From contig OX243815.1 in assembly GCA_945859605.1 (NCBI GenBank), positions 27,215,301-27,279,300 on the forward strand: a DNA stretch of 64,000 nucleotides. Reading direction: 5' to 3'. The notes beneath the pieces were generated by a model. It did not search any database. It was given only the letters and a program-made list of their open reading frames with translations, and was not told the origin of the DNA. Position 1 is the first letter of the stretch. Each line of letters starts with the position of its first letter. Made by a program: the position numbers and the translations under genes. Source of the DNA: Lumbricus rubellus (lineage: Eukaryota; Annelida; Clitellata; Crassiclitellata; Lumbricidae). This document shows positions 1 through 12,283 of the stretch, in pieces.

Positions 1-613
1 GGCCTATGCATCCCAATTAGATAAGGCTATCAAATAATCTAGAGTTTCTAGACAATACATCCCGATAAAAATAAGGCCATCACTGCCCATCAGTTGAACC
101 AGGCAAGCTCTGTACGCTAAGCACACACATCGAGCATAGGTATCTGCTGAGGGCCAACCTACCGTATTCTGTTGTACAGAATGTTTTTCTGTTTAAAGCT
201 TCTGGGTTCTGGCATTCAGTGCACGCACCTATAGGACGACAGAAATGTTGCATTAGATTCATGAAGAAGACTGACATTCTAAAAATGAATTGATCAGCCA
301 AGAAATCATTCAGCATTATAATATACGGACCTATTAAAATTATAATATAATACACGATTTATTATAGTTTTGCATGTATTTGAACGTTACATTGCAGTCA
401 AACACACACGCACATGCACACTCGCATAGGCCCTATACACAAAAAGGGAATGGACACTGGAAATTGTATACCATTCAGATGGCAATAATAGATATAATCT
501 GATAACATCTCTAGCGCCAATGCAACGCGAAAGAGCCATGGAGTTCGGTCGACACAAAACGAAAACCAATCCATGAAAAAGTCAATACGAAGATGAAAGG
601 GAGATAACCAAGA

Positions 614-806
614 GACTATACAGAGAAACACAGAGGCAGACACACAGAGGCAGACACACAGAGGCAAACATAAAGAGGCAGACACACATAGGCACACACA
701 CAGAGGCAGACACACAGAGGCAGAAAGAGGCACACACACAGAGGCAGACACACAGAGGCAGAAAGAGGCACACATACAGAGGCAGACACACAGAGACAGC
801 CGACGA
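614..806. repeat. CACAGAGGCAGACA tandem repeat
   Basis: A run of 12-14-bp units combining CAGAGGCAGA and CACACA. Open frames through it are serine/cysteine-rich artefacts of the repeat. It lies in a netrin intron. Confidence 0.85.
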
Positions 807-1240
807 AAGGACAAACAAGGACTGCATGGACAAACAGACGGAGAAGAAAGTAAAAATTACAGATGTTTACAGAGATAAGAATGTAGGCCTATAATAGGCC
901 TACAGAGATATGAATACGAAGTAGGCTAATGAAAAAGAATGCAAAGAAGAATGTGACAAAGAATGCGATGAAGAATGTTAAGGAGAACGAGAAAAAAATG
1001 ATACAAAGAGAAGGCTTACAAAAAATGCAAATTAAAATATAAGGAAAATTGCAAAAGAAGAGAAGTTTAAAGAATGTGAGACAGGTTAAGCAGTAGCAGC
1101 AAAGGAAGAGAAAAGGAAGAGCAGTTCTCTAAAATAATACACAATACAATACAATACAATTAGTCATTTGTATCGCGCTTTAACAAAAACAAGTCTTGCA
1201 CAAGAGCGCCACGCAGTAACACGAGTAGACCTATACGAAG

Positions 1241-1394
1241 CAGTGGCGTAGCCAGGAATTTCTGAAGAGGGGGGGTTTATGGCCGGATGCTTGTTTTTCT
1301 TATAATTATAAGTGGATAAAAAAACTTTTAAAACGTTTTTTTCTAAGTCAATGGGCGGGGGTTTCACCCCCAAACCCCCTTGTCTACGCCACTG
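1241..1394. mobile_element. MITE with CAGTGGCGTAG ends
   Basis: A 154-bp element with inverted ends CAGTGGCGTAG and CTACGCCACTG. Flanks ATACGAAG and ATACACGAAG look like an 8-bp target duplication altered by two bases. No coding potential. Confidence 0.7.
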
Positions 1395-1587
1395 ATACAC
1401 GAAGTGTTAACGAACTACTTTTTAGCCTAAGCACATCAAGGGCGGGTGACCGGAAAGATATACGTCTTGATCTTCCGACAGATGGTTTACTGTAGCGCTC
1501 TTGTTTTATTCCAGAATTATTCCCCAGATGGCGCAATAAAGCAGAAGGCTTTTGCTGTTTATATTAGCGACACTGTCTCGTATCAAC

Positions 1588-1640
1588 GATGATCAGTGTC
1601 GCCCTCCTCCTTTATTCACACTTGGGACTGGCACTGCCAA
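1588..1640 (+). repeat. Dispersed repeat, copy 1 (GTCGCCCTCCTCCTTTAT family)
   Basis: Shares GATGATCAGTGTCGCCCTCC and CTTGGGACTGGCACTG with a copy at 3562-3615 (same strand) and 11165-11240 (opposite strand). Lies just upstream of the LINE remnant. Confidence 0.6.
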
Positions 1641-1683
1641 AGTATACGAGCAGCGACGAAGTTCTACGAATCTGCCGTACTGT

Positions 1684-1990
1684 AGCAGCTATGGTGGCTA
1701 TACAATGCTGGAGACAATACGGAGGCGGCAGAGAAACTGGATTGGCCACATCATGAGGAGTGACACCGTAGTAAGAGACATCCTCGAAGGAAGAAGAGGG
1801 GGGAAAGACAAGAGGAAGACCCAGAACAATGCTATATACTGGACTGGATGGGATGCACAGAACAGAAATGTGTGGCGTCATTGGACATATGAACCTGCCT
1901 GACGGCAGAGAACCAAAGAAGAAGAAGAAGAAGAAGAAAAAGTAGAAGAAGAAGAAGAAGAAGAAGAAGAAGAAGAAGAAGAAGAAGAAG
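1684..1990 (+). mobile_element. LINE 3' end remnant with GAA tail
   Basis: The frame to 1902 includes ETIRRRQRNWIGHIMRSD, ILEGRRGGKDKRK and NRNVWRHW. This R-RxxxWxGHxxR and ILEGxxxGKRxR pattern is typical of the C-terminal end of many non-LTR reverse transcriptases. It is followed by a GAAGAA tail (1917-1990). The remainder is absent and the clade is not assigned. Confidence 0.6.
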
Positions 1991-2208
1991 GTGGATATGC
2001 AAAAGTAGTTATGTATGCGGCAGTATGCCTATGCTCCAGCAGTTGGGAGCGTCGACGAAGATAGCTATCAGTAATTCTCTTAGGATTCGATGTCTACAGT
2101 TTCCATTTCCACGCCACCAATCGTCTGCAGTCTTCGTCACCCTTCCACGAATAATTTCCTCTTAGACGTCTGCTGCAGAGATAAGAAGAAAAACGACGAT
2201 CGACTTAC

Positions 2209-2301
2209 TTGCTTGCGTCGTGATAAATCCAGCCATAGATGAGTTAACGTTGGCTCCACCACCACCTCCTCCTCCTCCACTTCCTCCTCTGCTGTTCGTC
2301 C
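2209..2301 (-). CDS. NTN1-like netrin: Probable netrin coding exon 4: Gly-rich linker between LE3 and NTR domain
   Basis: A 93-bp open segment on the minus strand is bounded by a good acceptor (TTATGTTCACAG before 2301) and a good donor (GCAA|GTAAGT at 2209/2208). It enters and leaves in phase 1, exactly as the preceding netrin exons require. Spliced to exon 3 it reads PCV-RTNSRGGS, then a run of eight glycines, then ANVNSSMAGFITTQA. Netrins have a variable, poorly conserved linker at this place before the C-terminal NTR (C345C) domain, so the lack of recognisable family sequence is expected. The exon call rests on splice sites, phase and position only; it could be a chance open segment in a GGA repeat. 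Confidence 0.5.
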
Positions 2302-2435
2302 CTGTGAACATAAGAACAAACATCGGAACTTTTCGTGCTGTTTCTTGTAAAAATGCTGTGTTTATTAAATGACGATGATGATGATGATTGATAATTAATA
2401 AGAACAATAATAACAATAATAATAGTAGGCTAGTT

Positions 2436-2600
2436 GGGAGATAAGTCCCTGAGGGATCCTAAATACATCGGGGCACTTAAAAAAATAATATAATTATTAT
2501 TATAATATTGATTACGACCATTCTGGACTGGTTTTTAAACAAGTAGCCAGTAATAAAGTTCCTGAGGGATCCTAAATACCTCGGGGCAAAAATAATAATA
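2436..2600 (+). repeat. Two copies of a GAGGGATCCTAAATAC motif with AAT-rich tails
   Basis: AAGTCCCTGAGGGATCCTAA and TACATCGGGGC at 2444-2478, and TTCCTGAGGGATCCTAAATA with CTCGGGGC at 2550-2587, each followed by AATAATAATA. A third copy lies at 25446-25480. They look like 3' ends of an AAT-tailed retroposon. Confidence 0.5.
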
Positions 2601-3230
2601 GTAATAGATCTAATAGGCCTAATATGTAGGCCTATATTACGCCAGGTTTACGCCTGTTACAGATATCATCATTATTGTGTCCAAAGCTTAAGGGTATAAT
2701 TATCAAACGTTCCAGCATTCCTTGCGTCCATCTGCTGTGAAAGCTGAGCCAGATCATGAGGCAGAGAGTATATAACATGAGAGGCCCCAGCTGGAGCGTA
2801 GCTGTGAAAAGGTTGCTCGTCGATCCTCCCGTGGCGTGAAACGATCGCCTTCATCGCCTCTTATCAACTCCAGCGATCGCGTTTGAAATCGACGCCACTT
2901 ACATGTACTATCGAGGCGCCAGCTCTATGGGAAGTGATTATGTTATGCTTGCATCCACACCAGTATAGTATTACGTTGCACCACTGCGTTGCACCATTCA
3001 CATCGCACCACTACTACGTTGGACCACTAGTATGTTGCACATGCCAAGGTTCCAGTTTGCGGTTGTGTCTTTGATTGCACATTCAACCGCAAACCATTCA
3101 CGATGTAAGGTACGTAAAGCTTATATCCAGCTCATGCAGGAATGGTATATGGTATACCCTGCAGCATTGAGCCAATGTTTACCCATTTTGTCACAGTAAT
3201 CACGTATGCTATCTGTGTAAGCCCTAATGC

Positions 3231-3424
3231 CAGGGCTGTTTTTATAATTTTTAGAACTGCACAACCCCTTCTTTTCCTTCCCATCTTCCATGGTAAATAA
3301 CTTCCAATCGAAGAGCAATGAGCATTTTTTTGCTAGTTTTAACTGTACAGAAGTGCTTCTACAACTGCATAAATTCATTTAGAACTGCACATTTTGTGTA
3401 CAACTGCACGTTAAAAAAGCCCTG
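3231..3424. mobile_element. hAT-type MITE, 194 bp, with CCTAATGC target duplication
   Basis: Ends are CAGGGCTGTTTTTA and TTAAAAAAGCCCTG. CCTAATGC is repeated perfectly at 3223-3230 and 3425-3432. The body, marked by repeated ACTGCAC words, is shared with the element at 15114-15283 in the same orientation. Confidence 0.82.
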
Positions 3425-3561
3425 CCTAATGCAGGCTGTTAAATAGGACCCACGTATATTTCAGATATAGGCCTAATATTATAAGCCTACCTTCTCTTAC
3501 TAATGGCACTTTCACACTGCATTTTGCTGTTTAAAACGACATACACTGCCATTGCAAAGAT

Positions 3562-3615
3562 GATTAGTGTAGGCCCTCCTCCTTTATCCAGGCGCTTGGG
3601 ACGGGCACTTTCAGA
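3562..3615 (+). repeat. Dispersed repeat, copy 2 (GTCGCCCTCCTCCTTTAT family)
   Basis: GATTAGTGTAGGCCCTCCTC then CTTTATCCAGGCGCTTGGGA and GGGCACTTTCAGAG. Diverged relative of copies at 1588 and 11165. Confidence 0.55.
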
Positions 3616-4929
3616 GAACAAACAGTGGCGTAGTTCGTCCACTTTCCCACTAACTTAATTCCGCCTTTAAATCTCCGAAGTAAGCCAACATCGAGAGGCG
3701 AACCTTGATCCACACCACACGCTCTCGGCTCTCTGACACAGAGACGCATGGAATACAGCCTATAACGCTCTGACCAATGCAGTAAACTTAGTAATCATAG
3801 CATAGGACTACAGGCAGCAGCTGAATACCTTGCCAGTGGTAGATAAGGCATTGCATTGTTGCTTTTATCTAATTAATTTCCATTGTTGGTTATCAACAAA
3901 CTCGCCTTAAAGTAGGTCCTGTATAGGATTGAGAATCGTAGAGCAACTGTTGCGATAACGCGACCTATTAGGCTATGCTGTTTCCGCATACTGCGAGTTC
4001 GTGCTACAATAATTATTATTGCCGACAGCAACAACTACGCATTTATTTCTCATAAGCTGTGGGGAAAGAAGAAGCAAGAATCAGTCGGCTGCTGAGTCAT
4101 GCTTGCATGCACGAACAAAGGACGTCGAAGTGCAACATACATGTAATGAAATCTCGGGCCATGCTCTAAGTAAGCGATGATTGGGTCAAGTGAAACCAAG
4201 TTACAGGTTTCGATCAGAACAAAGCGGCTTTGTGTGTATAAAATACCTTGGGCTCCTTCATGATATAAGACTATGTAGACATATGCAGACATAAGATCAA
4301 GATATATGATTATGTTACAGCAGAAACGCACATAATCTCTAGGAAGTGAGCAAACGTAACGCTGACCATGCACAGACGCTCATACAGAGGTAACAGAACA
4401 TACAATCCGACATACAGGCATGATTGCGCCGTGCATATTCTTGCATATACACTACAGAGGGCCAATAAGAAAACGGTTGGCTGCAGAACAGTACTATGCT
4501 GTATCTATTACACGTCTGCATGCCTATGCTTAGAGATATGGGCTGAGCAAGATCTGTGTTTTATGTCGATTCGCTGCTGAACCAATTGCTTTAAATGTTT
4601 GCAGTCACCTTCACGAGGCCAAGGTCGACATGCTACCAGTGACTGTCTAAATTAGTTGGAGGAAAGGCTTAAATGCACTGTAGGCCTATGCTAAGTACAC
4701 CCGTCCTCCGAAGTTCCCAACGTTGTCCAGCATTGTTCAAGCATACGGTTTAAAAAAAGCATCATTGCCGTTTGTTAGCTGGGTAAATGTTGCAAGAGCA
4801 TGCATGCATGAGAGCAAGACTGGCGTCGGCCCAATTCTATGTGAGTCTGTAAATGCTGAATAAACATTCTCTAAATAAAACTTTTTCGGCAAGTGCTTGT
4901 TCACAGGTTTCTGTTTATATGGCATTCGA

Positions 4930-5110
4930 GGCAGCGCCTTGTGCTTTATATACACTTATACATTATATAATGTATATATATTTATATACACTTATATATA
5001 CATATACATTATATGTATATATATATATTTATATAAACTATATATATACACGTGTATAATCTAGACCGTGGTCTACATACTTTGATACTTTGCTTCAATC
5101 TCCGTATATT
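4930..5110. repeat. AT/TATA-rich low-complexity stretch
   Basis: TATATATA and ACATTATATGTATATA-like sequence. A similar stretch occurs at 5235-5290. Nothing coding. Confidence 0.7.
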
Positions 5111-7486
5111 ATACAATACATGTATAGGATTTATACATTGTACGGACGCACACTAAAACAGAAACCCAGACCTGTTCGCGCGAGACAAACAATAAATTCT
5201 CGGGCATAGGCCTAATAGGCAACCCATAGGTCTGTAATATATATAATTTATAACATATATATTACAGATATATATACATATAATAATACATAGGCTATAC
5301 ATGAACGTCTGCCATGCTACACAGTGTATGGACATAATAAGCGGTGCAGTTCTATAGCTTCTGGCTGAAGTCATTTATAAAGCATGGCTTTCAAAAGTCA
5401 ATGAATTAAAGCCACTAGCCTACATGTATATGGATTTATTAAACTGAACATCGCTGAAAACTAGACATGCCATTGATTTGAGAATTCTGACCAGTTATAA
5501 AACTCCAACGGTATTATTTTATTCATTCCCAGTGACGTATAGGGCTATTAATAGTTGTTGTTTAATTCATCAATGAAGGCTTGTTCTTACCTCGGGCACA
5601 AATGATGACAACATTCAGTTTTAATAACAGTAATGATTACAACGCATAAAAAGCTTAGAACATCAAGATCAAGACTAGTCCACGACAATTGGATACAAAA
5701 GACCGAGACCAATACACGAGGTCCAGACAGTTCAAGACAATCATATATATCCGAACAATAAATAAAATTAGGATCACGAATCACGATTACACATAAATAT
5801 CGCACTGGGAGCTCCTCCGATTGGTGTGCATTGTGAGAGGCGCTTTATAAATTTATAGATACAATACAATAAAATAAATTGCCTTTTATGACTATAAGCT
5901 GAAGTTCAGTGTTCTTTTAGTGAAACTGGATTTCCCGATAAGTAAACAAGACGAGAGCGGATAACATATCGACACTGCTAATACATGGACGAATCGAGGG
6001 AACCAGAGCACGGGGAAGACCAAGGAGGCGCTGGATGGATGATGTCTGTGACTGGACCCGGGCCGGACTATCACCTGTGGACTGTGCCAGACGGGCGCAG
6101 GACAGAGAGGAATGGTGGAGGAGGCTGTCGTTCTCTCTGGTCTCCGACCCTCAGGAATGAGGATGGACGGCATCATCATCAAACAAGATGTAGGCCTCTA
6201 TATGCTGTAGCAGTGTAGCCTATTCGAATGCTAGCGTGAGAGAGTGCGTCTGCACATTATAGCATACCGTAATTCAAAGTGAACGGTGCCAGAGTTTGTC
6301 TCTGCTGCAGTGTATACAAAGTTCCGAAACCACAGAAACCTGCAGCTGCTGCGTAGATCTATACCGTGAAACGCCCTATCGCAGGAATCAATCACAGTGT
6401 GGCCATTATAGAACCTATATTACATGTACACTAAAAACAAACACCTGACCAACAGACACATGTAACAGCTTTGAGAAAGGCAATAAAAATGTCTAATGAT
6501 AACCACCGTCCACCGATAACAACACACAGTGACCGCGGTTTAGGCCTATGACCAAGCCGATTATTGTGGCCTTATTAATTTTTTTAGTATAGCTATACCG
6601 ACAACATAGCTTTGTATTGGTGACACATCGAATATCATAAGACTTGAGACACAAGTGAACGAATCAAATGGAAGTGCAAGGTGATTTTTGGGTCAAGAGA
6701 TTCCTTAACAACGTTCAACTGAATCTGGTCTTTCATTTTACCTCATAAACATGCAGGTGGATTGGGCAACAGTAGGCCTATGTAGTTCTATCTATGCATG
6801 GTACACCCATAAATTTCGAAGGTAAGAACAACTTGTTTCTTGCGAAGGTAAACATGACTTGTGTTCGCGATTCTTTGATTCTTCCATGTATACAAAAACC
6901 ACTTCTTCACAGCAGAAAAAGATTCTTGTCGGTCTGTAGCTATATAGTGCAATTACATCGTGTTGCTTTCAATCGACGATCAGGACCCTTTGATCAAGCA
7001 AGGCTCTCTTATCAAAATCGCTCTGATCAAAGGCCTTGATCATAGATTTCCCCAAACCTTCAATTGACGATGAGAAAGACAATTCTATCAATCATTTCGT
7101 TGTCCATCTAACCATTTATATAGCGCATCACTTCATAGAACCCACATCAAAAGCGCTTCAGAACTAACAACGCAAATAAACAACTTCTGAGCAAGGGATG
7201 TGTGCATGGGTTTCAACAGATGTCGCTTTCAGCCGTCAGAATACAAACCTTTCTTTTTTCCACGTCACAGTCACAAGAAACAACTAGGATTCCCTAGTTC
7301 CTACTCAGAGGCAAATGCATGGAAAACGCATTAGCAACCCCCTCCCCCATGTCACACCCGTCACATCGATTTTTTAAAACTATTAAACGCCTGTTAACTG
7401 TTCACCACAATTCCAGGGCGTTGCGAAAGTCCGGTGGTAAGGATTATGACGGCGCATGGCACCTCATATCTGGAGCCTATATAGTC

Positions 7487-7760
7487 ACAACTGGCCTAGT
7501 CAGATACGTGTGCCGGTAAGCGAGAGCGGCATATACGCCTGTTGGGTGCAACGGTCTGCGTTTCAAGCCCCAGTCTGGGAGTTGACATTCGGAGATTTAG
7601 ATATCTCGGGCTAGCACGTGTGAGACGCGGTGGCGCAAGCTGCTGCGGAGCGATCCTGGGTTAGTTGCTTACTCATCATTGTCTGTGGGGAGGCAACGGG
7701 AAACCACCTCACTTATCTTATCTCCAGAGGTGTAAAGCCAATAAACCTTTCTTCGGGCAG
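7487..7760 (+). repeat. Tentative second SINE-like repeat
   Basis: Contains GTGCCGGTAAGCGAGAGCGG and a weak B-box-like GCGTTTCAAGCCCC, then CTCGGGCTAGCACG. The last word and the general layout recur at 63828-64000. Neither end is defined. Confidence 0.3.
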
Positions 7761-7910
7761 AGAACCATCATCATCTCTCATAGTCACATACAACAATGAA
7801 AATGAGAAATAAGGATAGAACACAAATTTTCCTGTAAGCAGATCACATGATAGCTAAAGTTATAAAATAGCGAATATAATATAGAATCTGGTTGGTTAAT
7901 GTGGACTTAC

Positions 7911-8060
7911 TGACGCATGGCGTTACGGGAGATCGACTCTGTTGGTATCCGTTGGCACATCGATTGCACGTCAGTCCTGTCACTCCTTCCTTGCACTTGC
8001 ACTGACCTGTTGTCCGATTGCAAACGCGACCAAGCGACCCGACCAAATGGCAATCGCAAG
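7911..8060 (-). CDS. NTN1-like netrin: Netrin, coding exon 3 (LE3 repeat)
   Basis: This 150-bp minus-strand exon encodes [34 protein letters not shown] and TPCV, the third laminin-EGF repeat of netrin. Acceptor is TTGTCAG before 8060 and donor is GTCA|GTAAGT at 7911/7910; both junctions are phase 1, matching exon 2. The intron side of the acceptor is not a normal pyrimidine tract: it runs straight into a CATGACA-type minisatellite at 8062-8187. The protein segment is clean and typical of the family. Confidence 0.95.
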
Positions 8061-8061
8061 C

Positions 8062-8187
8062 TGACAACAAGACAGCATGACAGCATGACATCATGACAAC
8101 AAGACAACATGCATGACAGCATGACATCATGACATCATGACAATATGACATCATGACAACATGATAACATGACAACATGACAGCATG
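8062..8187. repeat. CATGACA minisatellite touching the netrin exon 3 acceptor
   Basis: Repeats of GACAGCATGACATCATGACA-like units begin at the splice acceptor itself. On the netrin sense strand the units supply TGTC and TTGTTGTC in place of an ordinary pyrimidine tract. Confidence 0.85.
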
Positions 8188-8199
8188 ACTATATTTACC

Positions 8200-8640
8200 A
8201 TAGTTGTAAAAAACATTTTTTTCCGTTTTTTATTCTCTCCCAAAAAGTCGTTTTTTTCTTTTTTATTTCTCCCATCGTTTTTTATGGTTTTTTTAATTTT
8301 TTCTTTAACTTCATTTATTCATTTACTTTCTGTTATTATTTTCTTAATTTTAATTTTTTCTGATATTCCTGATGTTTTCCGCCAACTTTCAAGAATTCAG
8401 CTAACTAAAGTCATTATTTCATCGTTTAACATCATCATTAATATTTTATTTTAAGAGATAGGCTAGCTTGCGTGTATTATGTTCCTAATCAAAGTTTTCA
8501 AGTTTAAAATGCGGTTTTAGATGTAGCAAAGTGAAATTATATTCCGTTTCCGTTTTTTATGTTTTTTTGTCGTGTTTTATTTTTTCGAAAAGAAACGACG
8601 TTTTTACCGTTTTTTATTCTGTATTCATCGTTTTTTTTTA
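8200..8640. repeat. T-rich stretch with repeated CCGTTTTTTATT words
   Basis: CGTTTTTTATT-like words recur near 8222, 8275, 8551 and 8606 in strongly T-rich sequence. No gene is visible. Confidence 0.5.
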
Positions 8641-8866
8641 CATCTATGCTATTAACTTACAAATCAGTGCACCTCCTATATACGGAGCACTTTCTTCTTT
8701 AGCCTAGCTCATCTATAGGAAATGTTGTGTCTTTTACTCGACATTTACATAGCGCTCCTTCAAGTAAAAGAACTACTCAGAGGCGCTCATGCAGCGAGCG
8801 TGCATACGCACGCACGTACGTATGTACGTACGCACGCACGTACGTACGTGTGCATGTATGTATGTA

Positions 8867-9017
8867 CAGTGGTGTAGTCCTCAAAAATGAAGTGGGGAAA
8901 AGCTCCTTATAATAATATTATTATTAGTATTATTATTATAAATATTCCATTATCCCTGGAAAAAGAAAAAAGTGAGGGAACGGCGTTCCCCCGCGTTCCC
9001 GCCCCACTACACCACTG
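8867..9017. mobile_element. MITE with CAGTGGTGTAGT ends
   Basis: A 151-bp element with ends CAGTGGTGTAGT and ACTACACCACTG, flanked by TGTATGTA on both sides (8859-8866 and 9018-9025). The target lies within an ATGT/ACGT simple repeat, so the duplication is less decisive, but termini and length support the call. Confidence 0.72.
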
Positions 9018-9025
9018 TGTATGTA

Positions 9026-10794
9026 TTGTATGTATGTATGTATGTATTTATTTATTTGTTTGTTTATTTATGTATCTGGACACTTACAAATAATTATCTC
9101 ATCATCAAGCATCTGGCATAAGCGCTCTCTTTAATATGCTGGTCTATTTGATGTTAAATGCCATTTACAACTATTATACAGACAGTTACATGTACATCAG
9201 CAATAATAGCAAAACGTTACACAGTATTATTAAGCTGGAAAAGAGTCACCAATTGCGGGCCCACGCTCACACGTGGATCCGCCCTGCAGCAACCGGATTC
9301 CCGTCAACTGTTGACGGATGGCATGTCCTATCCATCACAACCTACCTCATGCCATGCATGCAGTACACCACACCATCATCACACCATATAATTCATCATA
9401 TGCCATAACATGCCACGCCGTGCCAAACCGTGCCATGCTCCGTGAAACAGCTGGTCGTGATGGTTTCGGTGGGGGGTATGGATGGGTAGTGGGAGCGAAG
9501 GTGTGAGTGGTAGCGGAGGAATGATGAAGGTATACATCACTTTGTTAGACAGATGATGACACTCTCTCATATGTCTGCGTGTGGGAGGAGAGTGGGGGAG
9601 GGGCAGTCGGGCATGAAGAAGAACGCAGAGAATTGGCTTTGAAGGAGAATTCTTCTCGGCAAAGCAATAGATCAGGGTCTGCTGCATGCATGGAGCGTTC
9701 GCTGTTGAAAATCGCCCTAATTTAGATGGAAGTTCAGGGTAAAATAAGTGACATATTTGTTAAGTTAATGAAATTCTTAGACAATTTCTCAGAGTTCACA
9801 AAAGCCACGGCTAGATCATTGGCACATTATAGTCTGCGATAACTTTGTTCCTTCCAATGCCAGGTCAACATCCGGGAAGATCAAGCCGTTTGTATTTATT
9901 GAATTGAACTGAATTAAGCATCTCTATAATGCTGTGACTATATAGGCTCTCCGTATTAAACACAACGACAGTGATTAGATTTGAAGGGATAGCACTTGTC
10001 CCTTCCACCTGAAAAAGTGACACTTATTTTTTCATCTAGACTGTTTACTATGCATTTGGTTTTAAGTAACTTCTTTGCACTTAAGCTGTGGTATATACTG
10101 TATAGCCTACTGACGCACGAGGTAAAACTGATAAATCTACATTTGGAAACCTTTACGAAAAAATACCCATTTTCTTACTTTTCCATGCAGTATAGTTTGC
10201 AATTTTAAAGCTCTTGCTAAAGATTGTAGCCGGGACCATTTTTTGGGCCTTTCCTACAAAAATATCTGCGGGAGGCCACGCTGTGATACTGAAACGTAGG
10301 CCAATACACATGAAAAATACCAGCACGATATCGGACGGCAACTTAAAGGCCATGATGAAAACTGCAAAAAATAGACCGTAGGCTATAGGCCTATAGTATA
10401 CCAATATAATGCCAACGGACACATGTGTGTGTGTGTCCATTACACGGAGACCATGCATGCAGACACACCAAACGGCATAGCACCATTACACTGAGTGATT
10501 AAGCGTCGTATTGTATTTCCTGCCATATAAACAGTGCACTTGGGCATTCCTCCTCGTATACCTATAGTGCAGTTTCTACGACCACCGCCACTTCTATCAA
10601 AAACATCGCTTGTCGAATTTTTACACTCGCGAGAAAAGTCGCGGTCATTAAATGGCGCCATAAACTGACACCTGACCGACCATCGAAGCCACATCCTGAG
10701 ACCTTCCAAGGCGGGCTGTATACAATGCAGTTGTCAGTTGAAGTCATCTAACCGTTAGCTGCGGATTTCTGCATAATAGGGCTATTTATGTTTA
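9026..10794. other. Netrin intron between exons 3 and 2, no feature seen
   Basis: After the MITE, short ATGT and TTTA repeats occur to 9070. The rest has only short, non-homologous open frames. Confidence 0.5.
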
Positions 10795-11240
10795 TTGTAT
10801 TGTACATTGTATAAGGCCATTTATAAAACGCTTCTCGCAGCAAGAGCCTTTCAGAAGCGCTCCCAGTGCGTTGTTCCCCGAGAGAAAAGGCAAGTTTTTA
10901 GACGAGAGAAAGACGAGGATACACTACCAGAGAGGATGGCAGAGCGAACTGATGGGGGAAGCCCATTCCATAGAGAGAGACCAATGCAGGCAAATGACCT
11001 GGATTGAGTCATGGCGGTCCTGACTCGGGGGGGGGGACAAAGAGGCCAAGCCGATCAGAGGACCTAAGAGGTCGCAGCGAAGTGGCAGAAAGGGGTAGGG
11101 TCCACGCGCTATAGGCTCTTGTCGTCTCACGTTTTTGAGGAGCAGGTTGAAAAGTTGTGCTTAGCAAACATCGTCACTGTTTGCACTCTGACAGTGCCAG
11201 TCCCAAGCCTAGATAAAAGAGGAGGGCGACGCTGATGATC
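10795..11240 (-). repeat. LINE/SINE-like 3' end remnant and GTCGCCCTCCTC repeat copy
   Basis: GGCCATTTATAAAACGCTTCTCG and CATTCCATAGAGAGAGACC resemble the antisense of L2-like 3' regions such as 60360-60660. At 11165-11240 lies the inverse of a motif also seen at 1588-1640 and 3562-3615 (GCCCTCCTCCTTTAT then CTTGGGACTGGCACT). No intact coding sequence. Confidence 0.35.
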
Positions 11241-11833
11241 TTTGTTATCGTATACGATGTCGTTGAAGAGAAACTAGTCAAACTATACGTGTGTTTAGCA
11301 TTTGATAAGATCTATGTGTAAATTATTAGCCGGTCAGTATAAACGTAGTCGCATGTCTCTTAGTGCTCTGTCTGTCCTGTTTTGTTTGTCTCCATGTGCT
11401 ACTCTCTATGCCTCTCTCTCTGATATTCTGTACTATGTGTCTTTCTATTGCATGTCTTTGGAGTCCTTCTATATCTCCCCGAATTCCTCGTGTATTCTGC
11501 CACCTGATGGCTGGTCGCTCTATATCTATGCATATTCTGTCTGTTACTCTATATACGCGTGTTTGTCTCTTTATGTGCATGGTGTAGGCCTACTACGCAC
11601 ATGTTTGTGTGGTATATATGCAATGTATACTTATTACTTATTGCATAATAAAACATTCATTAGCGCTTTTATGAGACTCCAAAATGCGCTATGTAAAAAA
11701 GCAAGACGCACATACATCCACACGTATATATAACCTTCAATAATGATATGCATGAGTATGATTATAGTTGTCTATTGGTGCATTTGGTGGATGATTACGA
11801 TGGCATTGACAGATTGAGAACTGTGAGACTTAC

Positions 11834-12022
11834 CTTTGCATGCTTTTCGGTGGGCGATGGGTCGAGAAACATCTCTGTAGAATCCGTCCTTGCAGATCTG
11901 ACAGTTACGTCCGTCCGTGTTATGACGACAGTTAACGCACACTGCACCGCTTTTATGGCCCGACAGCTTATACACCTCAAGGTTGAATCGACACTCGCGA
12001 GCGTGCAGGTTGCAGTTGCAGG
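11834..12022 (-). CDS. NTN1-like netrin: Netrin, coding exon 2 (LE2 repeat)
   Basis: This 189-bp minus-strand exon continues netrin after the 25.9-kb first intron. Its acceptor is TTCTTAG before 12022 and its donor is a perfect AAAG|GTAAGT at 11834/11833. It enters and leaves in phase 1. It encodes about 63 residues, [14 protein letters not shown] through [16 protein letters not shown], with the eight-cysteine laminin-EGF pattern of the second LE repeat. The family role of the LE rod is to carry the receptor-binding surfaces (DCC contacts involve LE repeats), but no specific contact residue is assigned here. Confidence 0.95.
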
Positions 12023-12283
12023 CTAAGAAAACACACACACACACGCACATAGACTACAAGTGGATAATTAGAGACACTAGGACAAACAGACAGACGGGCA
12101 GACAAGTAAGCAGCAGTGTATATGAACAGGAAGAGAGGCATATAAAAGAAGAAAGACGCGCTAGGAAACGATGGAAAACAGACTTGTGTTGAAGGAGCAA
12201 AGAGCATAAAGAGATGGAAGAAAATTATGGCGGTGGAAACACGTACACGTGCAAATCAAGAAAATTAGAAGACGTGATGAGGT

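Larger units (their letters stand above)
3433..7486. other. Netrin intron between exons 4 and 3, no gene seen
   Basis: Apart from the AT-rich stretches and a LINE/SINE-tail-like GGCGCTTTATAAATT at 5838-5880, no coding or RNA feature could be supported. Several TAGGCCTA palindromes are present. Confidence 0.5.

Noticed and set aside
1..2208. Netrin C-terminal NTR domain exon
   Set aside because: Searched the minus-strand frames for the family's cysteine-rich NTR sequence and found none; it should lie outside the window.
11302..11733. 143-codon plus-strand frame near netrin exon 2
   Set aside because: Cys/Tyr/Ser-rich, lies in an intron, no homology, and the codons follow a pyrimidine-rich low-complexity stretch.
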